Source: an uncultured Clostridia bacterium (GTDB lineage Bacteria; Bacillota; Clostridia; Christensenellales; Borkfalkiaceae). Taken from it: 64,000 nt of DNA. A program made the translations under genes and the position numbers. Under the pieces are notes generated by a model that had not been told where the DNA came from, made no database searches, and saw nothing but the letters and a program-made list of their open reading frames with translations. How positions within the stretch are numbered: position 1 is the stretch's first letter; each line of letters begins with the position of its first letter. Below, piece by piece: positions 63,140 to 64,000 of the stretch. The stretch lies in contig CAJFTM010000001.1 in assembly GCA_904419945.1 (NCBI GenBank), positions 151,443 to 215,442 on the forward strand, given 5' to 3'.

Positions 63140-64000
63140 ATGCTGACAAAAATACAAAAGATCGGCGAGCAATCGCTTGCGGAAGCAAAGGAATTGCTTT
63201 TGCAGGGAGAATGTGTTGCTTTCCCAACGGAGACCGTATACGGATTGGGCGGGGATGCACGTTCGGATGAAGCGGTGGAAAAGATCTATCGCGTTAAAGG
63301 GCGTCCGCAGGATAATCCGTTGATCGTTCATGTACATTCAGAGTATGATCTCCATTCTTTGATCTATGACGATCAGCCTTATGTAAAGAGATTGCGGGAG
63401 GCTTTTCTTCCGGGGCCGTTGACGTTGGTATACCGCAGCCGCGGCAAAGTGAGTGCAAAGGTTTCCTGCGGCTTAGATACGCTCGCGGTACGCATTCCGG
63501 AGCATCCGGGAGCACAGCGTTTTTTGAAATATGTCGATATTCCTGTCGCGGCGCCTTCTGCCAACCGCTCCAAACATGTCAGCCCTGTATCTGCTCAGCA
63601 TGTCTATGACGATTTGAACGGAAAAATTCCATTAATATTGGATGGAGGACCGTGTTCGGGCGGTATTGAGAGTACTGTGTGTGACGTAACTGGCTCATAT
63701 CCGGTTGTTTTGCGTGCGGGACTTATCACGCGTGAAATGATAGAACATGCAGTTGGCCGTTGTGATGCATATGTTCCGAAAGAAGGAGAACGGGTGCGTT
63801 CGCCGGGGATGAAATACAAGCATTATGCCCCCGCTTGTGAAACGAGGTTGTTTTCTTCGGCCGCTGTATCCGAGGCTCTTGCTGCGCTAAATGAGGCTGT
63901 TCGTTCGGGCAGACGGGTGCGTGTTCTTTGTGAGGATTGCATCGCTGGTGCCTTTCCCGCTGAGATGGTGCTCAATTTGGGGAATGACGGTATAGAGATG
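63140..64000 (+). CDS. tsaC: Threonylcarbamoyl-AMP synthase, Sua5 type (cut by window edge)
   Basis: First 287 residues of a Sua5/YwlC protein that makes threonylcarbamoyl-AMP for t6A in tRNA. The YrdC domain shows VAFPTETVYGLGGDA, KIYRVKGRPQDNPLIVH, LPGPLTLVY and APSANRSKHVSP; the linker RSPGMKYKHYAP and the start of the C-terminal Sua5 domain follow. ATG 63140 with GGAGGG upstream, 2 bases after dnaB, implying co-expression. The 3' end is outside the window. Confidence 0.95.
   Translation, partial: MLTKIQKIGEQSLAEAKELLLQGECVAFPTETVYGLGGDARSDEAVEKIYRVKGRPQDNPLIVHVHSEYDLHSLIYDDQPYVKRLREAFLPGPLTLVYRSRGKVSAKVSCGLDTLAVRIPEHPGAQRFLKYVDIPVAAPSANRSKHVSPVSAQHVYDDLNGKIPLILDGGPCSGGIESTVCDVTGSYPVVLRAGLITREMIEHAVGRCDAYVPKEGERVRSPGMKYKHYAPACETRLFSSAAVSEALAALNEAVRSGRRVRVLCEDCIAGAFPAEMVLNLGNDGIEM

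Overview
The window reads as a chromosomal, almost entirely core-genome stretch of an anaerobic low-GC-lineage Gram-positive (Firmicutes, class Clostridia), although its base composition is close to even GC. Reasons: AGGAGG-type ribosome binding sites; TTGACA/TATAAT promoters with mostly 17-bp spacers; the rimP-nusA-rnpM-L7Ae-infB-rbfA order; a PolC-type protein directly before rimP; pta-ackA fermentation genes next to tmcAL and rpmF; DnaD; DUF951; and a TM1266-type [FeFe]-hydrogenase-linked regulator. The exact family cannot be fixed from the sequence alone; an uncultured gut Clostridia/Christensenellales-like lineage is a guess. No tRNA, rRNA operon, CRISPR array, prophage or intact insertion sequence was seen.

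Layout. 1-2344: end of the F-type ATP synthase operon (atpG end, atpD, atpC). 2397-4739: a lone aconitase-superfamily hydratase. 4773-5621: a zinc-dependent macrodomain ADP-ribosyl hydrolase. 5935-8966: an operon behind an attenuator-like leader, made of a TM1266-family ACT-like regulator and an SBP-permease-ATPase ABC importer. 9046-10570: a Cof-type HAD phosphatase and MscL. 10661-10901: a probable 6S RNA. 11294-22754: de novo purine synthesis (purE, C, F, M, N, an archaeal-type PurO cyclohydrolase, a stand-alone AICAR transformylase, purD and the large fused purL). 22909-26159: nrdR with paired NrdR-like boxes, ispG, and a shortened PolC-like exonuclease lacking the polymerase. 26145-34493: the rimP-nusA-infB operon running into rbfA, nrnA-like DHH phosphatase, truB, ribF. 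34490-37630: endonuclease IV, Xaa-Pro peptidase on a probably leaderless mRNA, efp, dtd. 37658-40015: an MBL hydrolase converging on pyk. 40168-40555: RNase P RNA. 40571-40812: a small palindromic element resembling IS200/IS605 ends. 40829-44796: tmcAL, pta-ackA, rpmF. 44976-48302: clpB behind a ribbon-helix-helix protein. 48349-50721: an orphan protein and a DnaD/DnaC-N fusion. 50742-54700: sbcDC without a zinc hook. 54715-61599: a serine-less alpha/beta hydrolase, DUF951, signal peptidase, DegV, ACT/PFL pair, PepF. 61665-64000: dnaB helicase and the start of a Sua5-type tsaC.

How the genes fit together. The purine block supplies almost all steps from PRPP to IMP; purB and purK are not in this window, and the last two steps are done by two separate proteins rather than bifunctional PurH. 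The infB block is the usual translation/transcription factor operon and probably has its own attenuator. Three replication/repair proteins have non-standard architecture (PolC-like exonuclease without polymerase, DnaD carrying a DnaC-type zinc motif, SbcC without CxxC hook), which suggests lineage-specific remodelling of DNA metabolism.

Most likely places for something undescribed: the leader whose terminator stem swallows the Shine-Dalgarno of the TM1266-type gene (5970-6090), the RHH-clpB operon (47589-48302), and the DnaD-DnaC-N fusion (48940-50721). All functional calls are from reading the sequence and family knowledge; no database search was run.
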